64,000 nt of DNA from NCBI RefSeq assembly GCF_004745645.1, contig NZ_SRMB01000004.1, positions 434,001-498,000 of the forward strand. Direction: 5' to 3'. The notes below the pieces were generated by a model. That model searched no databases, was not told the DNA's origin, and was given only the letters and a program-made list of their open reading frames with translations. The DNA comes from Hymenobacter metallicola (GTDB lineage: Bacteria > Bacteroidota > Bacteroidia > Cytophagales > Hymenobacteraceae). A program made the position numbers and the translations under genes. This document shows, one piece after another, positions 24,193 to 31,216 of this stretch; the stretch's first letter is position 1; the number at the start of each line of letters is the position of its first letter.

Positions 24193-24700
24193 TCGGGTCT
24201 GTGGGTACTACATACTTGAAGGTGAAGCCGCCAGTGGGCAGCTTGTGCTCAGTTTCGGACTTCTCTTTGAAGCCCTCGACGAGCTGCACGAACAGTTTGG
24301 CCGCGGCCGTGTCGGGTGGGTAGTGCTCGGTGTACTCGTGCTGCTCCACACTGGAGCCGAGGCCCTGGCCACCGGAAACGGTCATGAACTTTACCGCCTG
24401 GTGAGAGTAGCCCGTGGCCCGCTCGTAGAGCTTTAGTATCACGTGCGGCGTCAGGGCCTGGAATACGTTGGTGGCCCCGTCACCCAGCTTCACGCGCTTG
24501 AGGTGGGCCTTTACCGTCTTATCCGACAGGCCGGTGGCCTCCACCAGCTCCTGCACGGTGGGCTTGCGCATTTCCTTGCGGATAATCCGGGCTATTGCCT
24601 TCTGGATTTTGGCCTGGTTGCGCTGTGCGTCTTGGCGTTGCTGGTTCGGGTTCGAGGGCATAAGTGCCTCAAATGTGGCCCTAATGCCCTTTTTCGTCAA
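24176..24700 (-). CDS. Phage terminase small subunit
   Basis: 174 aa. Helical N-terminus with RIIRKEMRKPTVQELVEATG and LSDKTVKAHLKRVKLG, a helix-turn-helix that would recognise the packaging site, and a C-terminal region ending FKYVVPTDPNADGQ that would contact TerL. It overlaps the start of the terL stub, the usual TerS-TerL order. It is transcribed away from the head protease gene; the 110-bp gap holds repeats that may be operators. Assignment rests on the HTH plus context. Confidence 0.7.
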   Translation of the reverse strand: MTKKGIRATFEALMPSNPNQQRQDAQRNQAKIQKAIARIIRKEMRKPTVQELVEATGLSDKTVKAHLKRVKLGDGATNVFQALTPHVILKLYERATGYSHQAVKFMTVSGGQGLGSSVEQHEYTEHYPPDTAAAKLFVQLVEGFKEKSETEHKLPTGGFTFKYVVPTDPNADGQ

Positions 24701-24715
24701 TTTTCAGAAGACAAT

Positions 24716-24757
24716 CACGGCAGATTTTACCGTGAATGACGGGTGATTTGTACCGTG
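24716..24757. promoter_or_regulatory. Repeats between terS and the head operon
   Basis: Direct repeats GATTTTACCGTG (24723-24734) and GATTTGTACCGTG (24745-24757), and an inverted CACGG...CCGTG (24716-24734). They lie between divergent operons and are a likely regulator site for late genes. Confidence 0.45.
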
Positions 24758-24810
24758 TGTGTCCTACCCAATTTGCCCCCTGCGCTGCATAGGGCAAGTT
24801 TTGGGGCACA

Positions 24811-25929
24811 ATGGAGCGCGAATACAAACTGTTTGAGCCAATCGAGATGTGGCATGTGGCCCACCTGGCCACCTTTCTCTCCCAACTGGAGAGCAGCGGG
24901 GCCCGCACGGCTACACTTCGCATCAACTCCCCCGGCGGCTCCTGGATGGCCGGCCAGCTCATGCGCGTGTCGCTGCTCAGCAGCCGGCTGAAGGTCACGA
25001 CCGTGAACGAGGGTATTGTCGGCTCCGCCGCAACGCTGGTGTTTGCCGCCGGCAACATCCGCCAGTGCCAGCCCCACGCCAAGTTCATGATGCACCAGGT
25101 ATCCAGTGAGCCCGGGCACGTGCAGGTAAAGGAGCTCAAGCGGGCCGTTGCCGCCCAGGAAGCTCTGAACCGCTCCACGGCCGAAATGTACGTGGTCGCC
25201 TCCAACAAGACAGTGGAGGAATGGGAGCAGATGATGGAGGCCGAAACTTGGCTCAGCGCAGAGCAGGCCCACACGATGGAATTCTGCACGGAAGTGCTCC
25301 CGGCCAAGCCTGGCCACGTTGCCGCCGACGCCAGCATGGCTGCCGCCGACGTGCACAAATACTACATGTCACTCATTCCCCCAACAAACGAGATGAAACT
25401 CGACGAAGTGAAAAACGCACTGGCCCAGGCCGGCGTGACCCTGGCCGCTGACGCCACCGATGCCGACGTACTGGCTGCCATTACCAAGCTCAAAAACGAG
25501 GCCCCCAAGGCGGGCGAAACAGTGCAGCCGAAAACGGAGACTGAAGACCCAGCCATCACGGAGCTGAAGCGTCAGCTTCAGGAGTTGAAGGATTCGCGCC
25601 AATCTGACCAGCAGAAGCAAATCGAGGGCGTAGTCAATTCGGCCATCAGCTCAGGTAAGATAACCGCTGCGCAGAAAGACACTTACACGTCGCTGCTGAA
25701 GGCTGACTTTACCAACACGAGCAAGATTCTGGGCGAAATGCCCGCCCGCACGTCGACCGCCCAGCGCGTCAACCAAGCGGGTGGCTCTGGCAAGGCCACC
25801 GGTGCCGATGCCCGCAACGACTGGGATTTCGACAAGTGGAGCAAGGAAGATGAGGTAGGCCTGCGCGACATGAAGCGCAACAACCCCGAGCAATACCAGA
25901 ATCTGCTGGCCAGCTCCGGCCTCATCTAA
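24811..25929 (+). CDS. ClpP-like head maturation protease fused to scaffold domain
   Basis: 372 aa. The N-terminal ~190 residues are a ClpP/SppA-type serine protease: INSPGGSW substrate loop (about 39-46), the nucleophile in VGSAATLVFAAG (about 69-80) and the His in FMMHQVSS (about 92-99). The C-terminal half is helical and charged (ITELKRQLQELKDSRQSDQ), typical of a fused scaffold that is removed during capsid maturation. It is the first gene of the plus-strand head/tail operon and precedes the capsid gene, the standard order. Confidence 0.9.
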   Translation: MEREYKLFEPIEMWHVAHLATFLSQLESSGARTATLRINSPGGSWMAGQLMRVSLLSSRLKVTTVNEGIVGSAATLVFAAGNIRQCQPHAKFMMHQVSSEPGHVQVKELKRAVAAQEALNRSTAEMYVVASNKTVEEWEQMMEAETWLSAEQAHTMEFCTEVLPAKPGHVAADASMAAADVHKYYMSLIPPTNEMKLDEVKNALAQAGVTLAADATDADVLAAITKLKNEAPKAGETVQPKTETEDPAITELKRQLQELKDSRQSDQQKQIEGVVNSAISSGKITAAQKDTYTSLLKADFTNTSKILGEMPARTSTAQRVNQAGGSGKATGADARNDWDFDKWSKEDEVGLRDMKRNNPEQYQNLLASSGLI

Positions 25930-25993
25930 GCCAGTGCCCTCCAGCATCTACCGGGGCACGCCCTATCCAACTGTTCAATCTCTCTTATTCCTC

Positions 25994-27085
25994 ATGAAAA
26001 ATCTCTTTCTCATCGGTAAGCTGGCAATCGGCTTCCTGCTGGCCCTGTTCGTAGGCGCCATTCTCGGCTCGGCAACGGGCATCAACCCCGTGGCCGCCGG
26101 CGGCGTGCTGTTCGCGGCCCAGGTGCTGCGCGCCTGCACCAAGCCGGTAGAAATGCCGGGCCTGGCGTTCGACGACGTGCTGACCAGCATTTTTACCCGG
26201 GACCTGCAGAAAATCCTGTTCCCGGATAACAGCTTCTACAAGCGTACCAAGAAGCTGAACACCGATTCGGACGCACCTGGTACTGCGGCTGCTTCCTACC
26301 AGATTCCGCAGGAACTCCAGATGCCTGAGGGTATCACCGACCCGGCCGAATTTCCCTTGCCCGTTGAAGAGCTGGAGGGTGGTAATGAAATCGTGACGCT
26401 GAACCTGCTGGCCACCAAGCCCACTCGCTTGGGTGACCGGGAGCAGTTGGAAACGAGCTACGACCGCCGTGCCAGCTTCCTAAGCCTGCATGCCAACGTG
26501 CTCGACCAGATGGCCGCCGCCGTTTCCCTTAACCGCATGTCGCAAGTAGCCTCCGGTGCTACGGTGCTGACCTCAGGCGCTGCTGCTGCTGCTGCTCTGC
26601 CAGGTCTGACGGGCAACCGCAAGGCTGTCACTAAAGATGACATCATCAAGGCTTGCGAAATCCTGGACCGCACCGACATGCAGGGCAAGCGCTACGGCCT
26701 GGTGGGTGCAACCCAGCACAGTGAGCTGCTCAAAATTGAGCACTTCGTCGACTACGAGAAGACCGGCAACCAGTCGGCTCTGCTGCGTGGCGCCATCGGC
26801 TCGGTAATGGGCGTGGAGTGGTACAAGCGTAGCACGGCCGCCATTTTCACCGGTGCCGGCGCTGCCAAGGCTGTAGGTGCTGCTGCCGCTTCCGACGACA
26901 ACGAGGGTATGCTCATCTGGAATGAGAATGCCATCGGCCGCGTCGAGGGCACTGTGCAGGTCTACATCAACGAGGCACAGGCCCAGTACCTGGGTGCGCT
27001 GATGAACAACGCCGTGCGCTTCGGCATGAAGCTGCTTCGCTCCGACAAAAAGGGCGTGGTGGCCATCCGCCAATCGGCTGCTTAA
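25994..27085 (+). CDS. Major capsid protein
   Basis: 363 aa from the ATG at 25994; the longer open frame is unlikely because it starts within the intergenic spacer. It follows the protease/scaffold gene directly. The N-terminal 45 residues are strongly hydrophobic (FLIGKLAIGFLLALFVGAIL), unusual for a capsid subunit and probably part of the region cleaved by the protease. The body includes LGDREQLETSYDRRASFLS and NRKAVTKDDIIKACEILDR, with a C-terminal strand-rich part (VEWYKRSTAAIF, GRVEGTVQVYINE). The call comes mainly from position and general fold pattern. Confidence 0.75.
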   Translation: MKNLFLIGKLAIGFLLALFVGAILGSATGINPVAAGGVLFAAQVLRACTKPVEMPGLAFDDVLTSIFTRDLQKILFPDNSFYKRTKKLNTDSDAPGTAAASYQIPQELQMPEGITDPAEFPLPVEELEGGNEIVTLNLLATKPTRLGDREQLETSYDRRASFLSLHANVLDQMAAAVSLNRMSQVASGATVLTSGAAAAAALPGLTGNRKAVTKDDIIKACEILDRTDMQGKRYGLVGATQHSELLKIEHFVDYEKTGNQSALLRGAIGSVMGVEWYKRSTAAIFTGAGAAKAVGAAAASDDNEGMLIWNENAIGRVEGTVQVYINEAQAQYLGALMNNAVRFGMKLLRSDKKGVVAIRQSAA

Positions 27086-27113
27086 GCACCAGCCCACACT
27101 GCCTAACCGCAAA

Positions 27114-27143
27114 CAAGCGGCCACTCTTCGGGGTGGCCGCTTG
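27114..27143 (+). terminator. UUCG-loop hairpin after the capsid gene
   Basis: 13-bp GC-rich stem closing a TTCG tetraloop, without a T-run. It may be a partial terminator or an mRNA stabiliser for the capsid message. Confidence 0.55.
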
Positions 27144-27163
27144 TGGCGGCAAAAGGCTTTTCT

Positions 27164-27568
27164 ATGCACCTGACGCTAAAACGTACCACGTTCACCTCTG
27201 AGAGCACTATCGGCCAACTGTCGATAGATGGGCAGTTTGAGTGCTACGTCCTGGAGGATGTGGTGCGGAAGCCTAGCACGACGAAAGTATATGGCAAAAC
27301 GGCCATTCCAGCCGGTACCTACCCGGTAACCATTACCCACTCCAACCGCTTCGGCCGACTCATGCCCCTGCTCGGCGGCGTGCCCGGCTTTGCTGGTATC
27401 CGCATCCATAGCGGCAACACGGCCGCCGATACCGAAGGGTGTTTGCTAGTGGGCACGACCCAGGCCCGCGACTTCGTGGGCAACAGCCGGACTGCCTATG
27501 CGCGGCTCTACATGAAAATTAAGGCTGCTATCGACCGGGGCAACCAGGTCACTATTTCTATATCGTGA
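27164..27568 (+). CDS. DUF5675 family protein, probable endolysin-type enzyme
   Basis: 134 aa from the ATG at 27164. LEDVVRKPSTTKVYGKTAIP, PAGTYPVTIT and IRIHSGNTAADTEGCLLVG are DUF5675 landmarks. The conserved His and the GC pair recall the His/Cys arrangement of L,D-transpeptidase-like peptidoglycan enzymes. It opens the lysis module: the next genes overlap it and encode a membrane protein, a lipoprotein spanin candidate and a holin candidate. No signal peptide, so export would depend on a holin. Enzymatic activity is inferred. Confidence 0.75.
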   Translation: MHLTLKRTTFTSESTIGQLSIDGQFECYVLEDVVRKPSTTKVYGKTAIPAGTYPVTITHSNRFGRLMPLLGGVPGFAGIRIHSGNTAADTEGCLLVGTTQARDFVGNSRTAYARLYMKIKAAIDRGNQVTISIS

Positions 27569-27855
27569 GTGTGCAATCAACTAGTGAATGGGTGAAGTGG
27601 GCCCTAGGCGTCGCTCTGGCTCTCAGCAGCGGCGCCTTTGGGTACGCCCTCAACACCGAGCACCGGCTCACGAGCGCGGAGCAGACGCTGCAGGCGCATA
27701 TCAATGAGGCTAAGGAAACCAAGGCCGATGTGTACCAGCGGCTCAACACCCAGGACCAGACCCAAAAGGAGGTGCTGCAGGCAGTCAACGACGTGAAAGT
27801 GGATATGGCCGCCATCCGTGGGGCCCTGGGCATACCAAAAGCATCCGTCAAATGA
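27565..27855 (+). CDS. Small phage membrane protein (lysis module)
   Basis: 96 aa from a GTG overlapping the previous stop. One transmembrane helix near the N-terminus (WALGVALALSSGAFGYAL) followed by a coiled-coil-like periplasmic or cytoplasmic part (LTSAEQTLQAHINEAKETKA, LQAVNDVKVDMAAI). Could be a holin, antiholin or inner-membrane accessory. Overlaps the next gene (ATGA). Confidence 0.6.
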   Translation: MSVQSTSEWVKWALGVALALSSGAFGYALNTEHRLTSAEQTLQAHINEAKETKADVYQRLNTQDQTQKEVLQAVNDVKVDMAAIRGALGIPKASVK

Positions 27856-28454
27856 GAAGCACGCTACTATTGGCCTGTGTGGTTGGCCTGGCCAGCTGCG
27901 TCGCCGGGCATCAGCCAACGCCGCAGCAAAAACTGGCAACCCTCGTCGAGCAGCATCCTGAGTTGACAGCCAAGGAAACCATTCGTGTCGAGGTGCCTGT
28001 GGTTGTGCCCCAGGTGGAGTTTCAAATCAAGTACGTGCCGGTGCGCGACACCCTCCGGGAACAGCGCGAAGGCCTGGGCCTGGATTCGTTGCTGCGCCAC
28101 ATGGATGCCTCGCTCGACAGCGTGCAGCGCGCTGCGGCCCGCAGTCAGGTAGCGGCATACGTCCGGAGCCGCCCAGTGCTCAACGACACACTGTGTTTCG
28201 ACACGCTGGGCGTGAAAGGCTGGGTATGGCGCACGGGTACGACCTACCAGATCTGGGTGGTGCGCAAGTCGATTGAGGCCACCGGTAAAACCGACGTGGT
28301 GGCCACCAAACTCGTGCCTTGTCCTAGTGCGCCGGAATACCTCTGGTACGACCCGCGCGGCTGGCCCTGGTGGATGTCGTTCCTGGCCGGCCTCGTGGTG
28401 GGCGTCGGCTTCTGCCTAGTCATTTGCTCCCTCGTGTTACGCGCCACTCGATGA
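27852..28454 (+). CDS. Putative unimolecular spanin (lipoprotein with C-terminal TM)
   Basis: 200 aa. The N-terminus MRSTLLLACVVGLASC is a lipoprotein signal with a lipobox Cys at 16. A periplasmic stretch follows with helical segments (LREQREGLGLDSLLRHMD). The C-terminus has a transmembrane helix (WWMSFLAGLVVGVGFCLVIC, about 174-193) and a short basic tail. An outer-membrane lipid anchor plus an inner-membrane anchor in one chain is the definition of a unimolecular spanin, which fuses the two membranes at lysis. It sits between an endolysin candidate and a holin candidate with ATGA overlaps on both sides. Confidence 0.65.
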   Translation: MRSTLLLACVVGLASCVAGHQPTPQQKLATLVEQHPELTAKETIRVEVPVVVPQVEFQIKYVPVRDTLREQREGLGLDSLLRHMDASLDSVQRAAARSQVAAYVRSRPVLNDTLCFDTLGVKGWVWRTGTTYQIWVVRKSIEATGKTDVVATKLVPCPSAPEYLWYDPRGWPWWMSFLAGLVVGVGFCLVICSLVLRATR

Positions 28455-28708
28455 AAAACCTGCTTGCCACTCTTCTGGTGCCCATTCATCGGCTACAGGC
28501 CGAAATGCCCACCTTCTGGCGTCGCGCCCAAAAACTGGCTCTGTTTGGCCTGGGTGTGATTGCCGCCCTCAAGCTGGAGCCTGAGCTCGTGCCCGACGTG
28601 GTGATGGGCTACCTCAAATACGCTTTTGTCTTTTTTACCACCGTCGCCGGTACGGCGCAATTCACCTGCAAAGATGCCTCCCAAGAAAACTCCGAAAACC
28701 CCAGCTGA
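28451..28708 (+). CDS. Putative holin
   Basis: 85 aa from the ATG at 28451, overlapping the spanin stop. Two hydrophobic segments: KLALFGLGVIAALKL (about 28-42) and YLKYAFVFFTTVAGTAQF (about 53-70), with a polar C-terminus. Size, topology and place in the lysis module fit a class II type holin; no conserved motif is available to prove it. Confidence 0.55.
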   Translation: MKNLLATLLVPIHRLQAEMPTFWRRAQKLALFGLGVIAALKLEPELVPDVVMGYLKYAFVFFTTVAGTAQFTCKDASQENSENPS

Positions 28709-28910
28709 AACGGGTAAGTCTGATTTCCGCTCCACGTTTGAAGCCAACCCTGAAGCACAGGAAATCTATACTACCAGCGACGGTCAAGCCTTCCTGAAAG
28801 AAGGCCCGGCGAAGTCCCACGCCAAATTTCTGGGCGACAATACAGTGTCGAAAGTGACCCGCGACGAAGCCGATGCCGAGCCGGAAGAGGAAGCAACCCC
28901 AGCCCAGTAA
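28674..28910 (+). CDS. Small charged phage protein
   Basis: 78 aa; overlaps the holin candidate by 35 nt. Lys/Pro-rich start (MPPKKTPKTPAETGKSDF), a middle EIYTTSDGQAFLKEGPAKSH and an acidic tail (DEADAEPEEEATPAQ). FYTTSDGQAF-like segments occur in small structural proteins of Bacteroidota phages. Function unknown; possibly a head decoration or tail-completion factor. Confidence 0.6.
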   Translation: MPPKKTPKTPAETGKSDFRSTFEANPEAQEIYTTSDGQAFLKEGPAKSHAKFLGDNTVSKVTRDEADAEPEEEATPAQ

Positions 28911-29064
28911 GGCTGACGTTGCCCGGGCCCGCGACACCATGCACAAGCTGGGTGTCGCGGTGCTCTACGGCACGGGGGATGGTGCCTACTTCACTACCCC
29001 GGAGGCCGCCACCGCCTACAATGGTGGCAACAGTTCAACCCTACTTACTTACACGCTCGACTAA
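28873..29064 (+). CDS. Small phage protein upstream of sheath
   Basis: 63 aa; overlaps the previous gene by 38 nt and its stop overlaps the sheath start by one base. Basic start (MPSRKRKQPQPSKADVARAR), then LGVAVLYGTGDGAYFTTPEAA. This resembles the preceding protein in having a Y(F/T)T segment, so the two may be related. Function unknown. Confidence 0.6.
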   Translation: MPSRKRKQPQPSKADVARARDTMHKLGVAVLYGTGDGAYFTTPEAATAYNGGNSSTLLTYTLD

Positions 29065-30263
29065 TGGCAACGCCTGACGTTCGTATTCAAAAAGGCCGCG
29101 GAGGCCTGGGCCGGCAGCGCCCCACCGAGGACGGTATTTGTGGCCTGGTCACCCAAGGCGTCAGTGTCGACGATGGCCTGCAGCTCGGTACCGTCTACGA
29201 AATCCGCTCCCTGCGTCAGCTCGAAGCCCTGGGCGTGGATGCTGACTACGACACCACCAATAATGCAGATCTGCATTACCACGTGTCGGAATTCTTCCGC
29301 ATGAGCCAAGGCGGAGTGCTCTACCTGCTCGTGGTGGCTCGCACGGTCACCATGGCCCAGATGGCTGATAAAGCCCTCACCCACGCCAAGCGCCTGCTCG
29401 TCGAAGCCGACGGGAAAATCAAGCAGCTGGCTATCTGCCTCGACTCGGCCGATGGCTACGCCGCCGTAACCGTGAACGGCCTCGATGGCGACGTGGTGGC
29501 CGCCCTGCCCAAGGCCCAGGCCCTGGCAGCCGAGGAATTCACCGAGCACCGCCCGGTGCTGGTGCTGCTCGGTGGCCACGGCCTGGCCACTAACCTGGCT
29601 GGCGTACTGGACCTGCGCGCCCAGAGTGCCGAGAATGTTGCCGTAGTTATCGGCTGTGACCACCTGACCAAGCCCGGCGTGCCAGCCGTGGGTACGCTGC
29701 TGGGCACGCTCAGCTTTGCCCAGGTGCACGAGGATATCGGCTGGCTCGACAAGTTCAACCTCGCCTCCGATGGCCGTTTCCTCAAAGCAGGCCTGACCAA
29801 CGGTAAAACCGTGGGTGAGACGCTGCCCGCCGATTTGGGCGCCCTCGATGGCAAAGGTTACCTGTTTGCGCTGAAGCATACCGGTTTCGATGGCCTGTAC
29901 TGGAACGACTCGCACACCTGCACGGCGCTGGATAGTGATTACGCCTACATCGAGAACACCCGCACGCTTAACAAGGTGGCCCGCGTGGTGCGCCAGTCGC
30001 TGCTGCCCTCGCTCAAAGGTCCGCTCAAGCTCACGGCCGATGGCCTGCTGCAGCCGCAGGTGGTAGGTGATCTGGAGGCCAAGAGTAAAACCGCGCTGGA
30101 GGCCAACATGGGCCGGGCCGGGGAATTCTCGGCCTGCGACATCTACATCGACCCCGCCCAGGACGTGCTGGCCACGAGCCGGGTGGAAGTCGACTACTCC
30201 ATCGTGCCGGTGGGAGTAGCGCGCGAAATCGTGGGTACCATCGGCTTTGTCAAGAGCCTTTAA
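29064..30263 (+). CDS. DUF2586-type contractile tail sheath protein
   Basis: 399 aa. The N-terminus MATPDVRIQKGRGGLGRQRP, then GVSVDDGLQLGTVYEIRSL, and the C-terminal region ILLSRVEVDYSIVPVG-like segment (here VLATSRVEVDYSIVPVG) match the DUF2586 family, the sheath of many Bacteroidota contractile phages. It is followed at once by a tube-like gene, the standard sheath-tube order, and establishes a contractile tail. Subunits would assemble around the tube and shorten on injection. Confidence 0.85.
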   Translation: MATPDVRIQKGRGGLGRQRPTEDGICGLVTQGVSVDDGLQLGTVYEIRSLRQLEALGVDADYDTTNNADLHYHVSEFFRMSQGGVLYLLVVARTVTMAQMADKALTHAKRLLVEADGKIKQLAICLDSADGYAAVTVNGLDGDVVAALPKAQALAAEEFTEHRPVLVLLGGHGLATNLAGVLDLRAQSAENVAVVIGCDHLTKPGVPAVGTLLGTLSFAQVHEDIGWLDKFNLASDGRFLKAGLTNGKTVGETLPADLGALDGKGYLFALKHTGFDGLYWNDSHTCTALDSDYAYIENTRTLNKVARVVRQSLLPSLKGPLKLTADGLLQPQVVGDLEAKSKTALEANMGRAGEFSACDIYIDPAQDVLATSRVEVDYSIVPVGVAREIVGTIGFVKSL

Positions 30264-30275
30264 TCCTTCCTAGCA

Positions 30276-30710
30276 ATGCCTGGACTCAACGAACTACAAC
30301 CGCTCATCAACGGCGTGGCCTATAGCTGGGCCGATATCAACGCTCAGATTCTGGGCAAAACCATGTACGGCATCACGGCCATCTCTTACGAGGATGAGCA
30401 GGCGATGGAGGATAACTACGGCGCCGGCATGATGCCTACCAGCCGCGGCTACGGCAAGCTGGAATCCAAAGCCAGCATCACCATTGAGGCTAAGGAATCC
30501 GAGCGCCTCGTGGAAGCTGTGCCCAGCGGTCGGATTCAGGACATTCCGCCCTTCCCCATCACGGTGGCCTACGTCAACCCGGCTAACAAAACCGTGACGC
30601 ACAAGCTCATGAACTGCCAGTTCAAGGGCAACAAGCGGGATGTGAAATCGGGTGACACCAAAATTGAAGTCGAACACACTCTTATCATCTCTCATATCCA
30701 GTGGAAGTAA
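30276..30710 (+). CDS. Tail tube protein
   Basis: 144 aa. MPGLNELQPLINGVAYSWAD, a central YGAGMMPTSRGYGKLESKAS and strand-rich ends (THKLMNCQFKG, EVEHTLIISHIQWK) fit tail tube proteins of contractile phages. It lies 12 nt after the sheath gene and overlaps the chaperone start by 10 nt. Confidence 0.8.
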   Translation: MPGLNELQPLINGVAYSWADINAQILGKTMYGITAISYEDEQAMEDNYGAGMMPTSRGYGKLESKASITIEAKESERLVEAVPSGRIQDIPPFPITVAYVNPANKTVTHKLMNCQFKGNKRDVKSGDTKIEVEHTLIISHIQWK

Positions 30711-31003
30711 ACCTCGAAGCCCTCAAGAAAGAGCACGGCGACATTCACACGCTCACGCTCAACGACAAGGCCGGCAAGGTGGTAGCTACGGCCTACCTCA
30801 AAGAGCCGGACCGCAACCAGGTGGCCCGCGCCATGTCGCTGATTGCCCAAACCAAGGTTTTTGAGGCCGGCGAGTTCCTGCTAGAAAACTGCCTCGTTGC
30901 TGGTGATGACGCCATCCTCAACACCCCCAAGGTGAAGATGTCGGCTTGCATGCAGGCCGTGCAGCTGGTGGAAATGCTTGACGGGGAGCTTAAAAAAAAC
31001 TAA
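30701..31003 (+). CDS. Tail assembly chaperone, short (G-type) form
   Basis: 100 aa from a GTG inside the end of the tube gene. Contains KEHGDIHTLTLNDKAGKVVA and LKEPDRNQVARAMSL, typical of phage tail assembly chaperones that hold the tape measure protein. It ends LKKN-stop at a perfect A AAA AAC slippery heptamer (30994-31000), so a fraction of ribosomes should shift to produce the longer form. Position between tube and tape measure matches lambda gpG and P2 gpE. Confidence 0.8.
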   Translation: MEVNLEALKKEHGDIHTLTLNDKAGKVVATAYLKEPDRNQVARAMSLIAQTKVFEAGEFLLENCLVAGDDAILNTPKVKMSACMQAVQLVEMLDGELKKN

Positions 31004-31170
31004 CGCCGCTGCCCATCGACGAGCGTACGGGCAAAGATGGCCTGCGCAAAGCCGATGCGCTGATTAGCTACTACCTCCATATCCCGCATCCGGAAGCCCT
31101 TCCGAATGACGTGTGGCAGGACAAAGCCGGGCAAGCCAACTGGCTGCACCGAATCATTCAAGAACAATAG
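30701..31170 (+). CDS. Tail assembly chaperone, -1 frameshift (GT-type) product
   Basis: At A AAA AAC (30994-31000) a -1 shift moves reading to codon CTA at 31000 and continues for 56 codons (LTPLPIDERTGKDGLRKADA ... WLHRIIQEQ) to TAG at 31168-31170. This second frame has no good start of its own and its product is helical, as expected for a T domain that binds the tape measure. The fusion is about 155 aa. The arrangement is well known in lambda- and P2-like phages; use of the site here is inferred from sequence. Confidence 0.8.
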
Positions 31171-31216
31171 GTAAGGGGAGCGGCCGCCACGGTGGCTCCC
31201 CTTCGCTTTTCCCACC

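Noticed and set aside
25934..25993. Longer start for the capsid gene
   Set aside because: The extra residues lie in the spacer after the protease gene and are not needed; the ATG at 25994 is preferred.
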